Assembly: GCA_020048255.1 (NCBI GenBank)
Contig: JAIFMR010000102.1
Span: 1 to 5,811 of the forward strand
DNA: 5,811 bases
Direction of reading: 5' to 3'
Source: Rhodoferax sp.
GTDB taxonomy: Bacteria; Pseudomonadota; Gammaproteobacteria; Burkholderiales; Burkholderiaceae_C
In this document: in pieces, positions 5,151 to 5,811 of the stretch
Numbering within the stretch: position 1 is the first letter of the stretch
Layout of the letters: each line of letters starts with the position of its first letter
Translations under genes and position numbers: made by a program
Notes under the pieces: model-generated
Database searches by the model: none
The model's input: the letters and a program-made list of their open reading frames with translations, nothing else
What the model was told of the DNA's origin: nothing

Positions 5151-5811
5151 TCACGAGGTGCGCGCAAGCGCTTCAAAGGCCTCTGCCGGTAGCGGCTTGC
5201 TGAACAAATACCCCTGATACGCATGGCAACCCAGATGGGCCAAAAAGTCCGCCTGAGCCTTTAATTCCACACCCTCGGCAATCACCACCAGCCCCAGGCT
5301 ATCCGCCAGTGCCACCACCATGCGGGCATTGGCGGCGTCGTTGACATCGGACACGATGTTGCTCACAAAACCCTGATCAATCTTGAGTTGATCCAGTGGC
5401 AGGCGCTTCAGGTAGGCCAGAGATGAGTACCCGGTACCAAAATCGTCCAGCGAAAAAGACACCCCACGGGCTTTGAGTTCGCCCATCTTGCCAATGATGG
5501 CCTCGACGTTGTCCACCAGCATGCTTTCGGTCAATTCGAGCTTGAGCCGGTGCGGGTTGGCTTGGGTGCGTGCCAGGGTGCCCAACACACAGTCCACAAA
5601 ATCAATCTGCTTGAACTGAAGGGCACTCACATTCACCGCCATCGTCAGGTGCGCGAACGCCGGGTCAGCTTCCCAGGCGGCCATTTGAGTACACGCAGTC
5701 TCCAGCACCCATTGGCCAATGGGCAAGATCAAGCCACATTCTTCGGCCAGAGGAATGAATTCTGCCGGCGATACCAGGCCGCGTACTGGATGCTGCCAGC
5801 GCACCAAGGCC
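5151..5811 (-). CDS. EAL-domain cyclic-di-GMP phosphodiesterase, C-terminal part (5' end outside window)
   Basis: EAL domains hydrolyse c-di-GMP to pGpG, favouring motility over biofilm growth. The minus-strand frame is open through the window edge. The apparent first residue is a TTG leucine of the EAL motif itself (read A-L-V-R-W-Q-H-P), so the gene continues upstream. Counting that Leu as 1, the catalytic set is visible: Asn59 (VNVSA), Glu91 and Glu94 (ELTES), Asp121 and Asp122 with loop 6 (DDFGTGYSS), Lys142 (LKID), Glu178 (AEGVE) and Gln198 (QGYLFSKP). Only the glutamate of EAL falls off the edge; the last base present fits a GAG codon. The domain therefore appears catalytically competent. 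The protein ends 13 residues after the QGYLFSKP motif, so EAL is the C-terminal domain. GGDEF, PAS or sensor domains may precede it but cannot be seen. It is convergent with dnaQ across 64 bases and has no evident link to the isc genes. Confidence 0.93.
   Translation of the reverse strand, partial: ALVRWQHPVRGLVSPAEFIPLAEECGLILPIGQWVLETACTQMAAWEADPAFAHLTMAVNVSALQFKQIDFVDCVLGTLARTQANPHRLKLELTESMLVDNVEAIIGKMGELKARGVSFSLDDFGTGYSSLAYLKRLPLDQLKIDQGFVSNIVSDVNDAANARMVVALADSLGLVVIAEGVELKAQADFLAHLGCHAYQGYLFSKPLPAEAFEALARTS

Noticed and set aside
1..5811. A new defence, mobile or biosynthetic system
   Set aside because: Nearly every base is assigned to well-known isc genes, dnaQ or an EAL domain. There are no transposase, integrase, toxin-antitoxin, CRISPR or unassigned conserved genes.

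Overview
The window is a stretch of a bacterial chromosome, most likely from a betaproteobacterium of the order Burkholderiales. It looks most like the Comamonadaceae (Rhodoferax/Polaromonas-like). This placement rests on moderately high GC, close identity of all Isc proteins to proteobacterial ISC proteins, dnaQ directly behind fdx, and an intergenic element resembling ones I recall from Comamonadaceae. It is an inference from reading, not a database match.

Positions 1-4350 carry the housekeeping iron-sulfur cluster assembly (isc) operon on the + strand, in the order iscS (3' half only), iscU, iscA, hscB, hscA, fdx. The cysteine desulfurase IscS supplies sulfur. IscU is the scaffold on which the [2Fe-2S] cluster is built. 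Ferredoxin supplies electrons. The HscB/HscA co-chaperone and chaperone pair binds the LPPVK motif of IscU and drives cluster release. IscA is an A-type carrier. All diagnostic cysteines and chaperone motifs are intact. iscR and the 5' half of iscS would lie upstream of the window. iscX, which follows fdx in Escherichia coli, is absent.

The spacing is uneven. From iscA to dnaQ the genes overlap or are 6 to 21 bases apart, and most lack a clear Shine-Dalgarno. In contrast, iscU is preceded by a 178-base gap and a strong AGGAG, and followed by a 68-base gap. The upstream gap holds a GC-rich element with two hairpins, probably a dispersed repeat. The downstream gap holds a further imperfect hairpin. 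iscU could therefore be tuned separately from its operon partners.

Positions 4361-5086 encode DnaQ, the proofreading subunit of DNA polymerase III. It starts 10 bases after fdx and is probably co-transcribed with the isc genes. From 5151 to the window end, on the - strand and convergent with dnaQ, is the C-terminal EAL domain of a cyclic-di-GMP phosphodiesterase whose 5' part lies outside the window.

I found no RNA genes, CRISPR array, insertion sequence or prophage, and no evidence of an undescribed system. The observations worth following are regulatory: the structured element between iscS and iscU, the hairpin after iscU, and the isc-dnaQ linkage.
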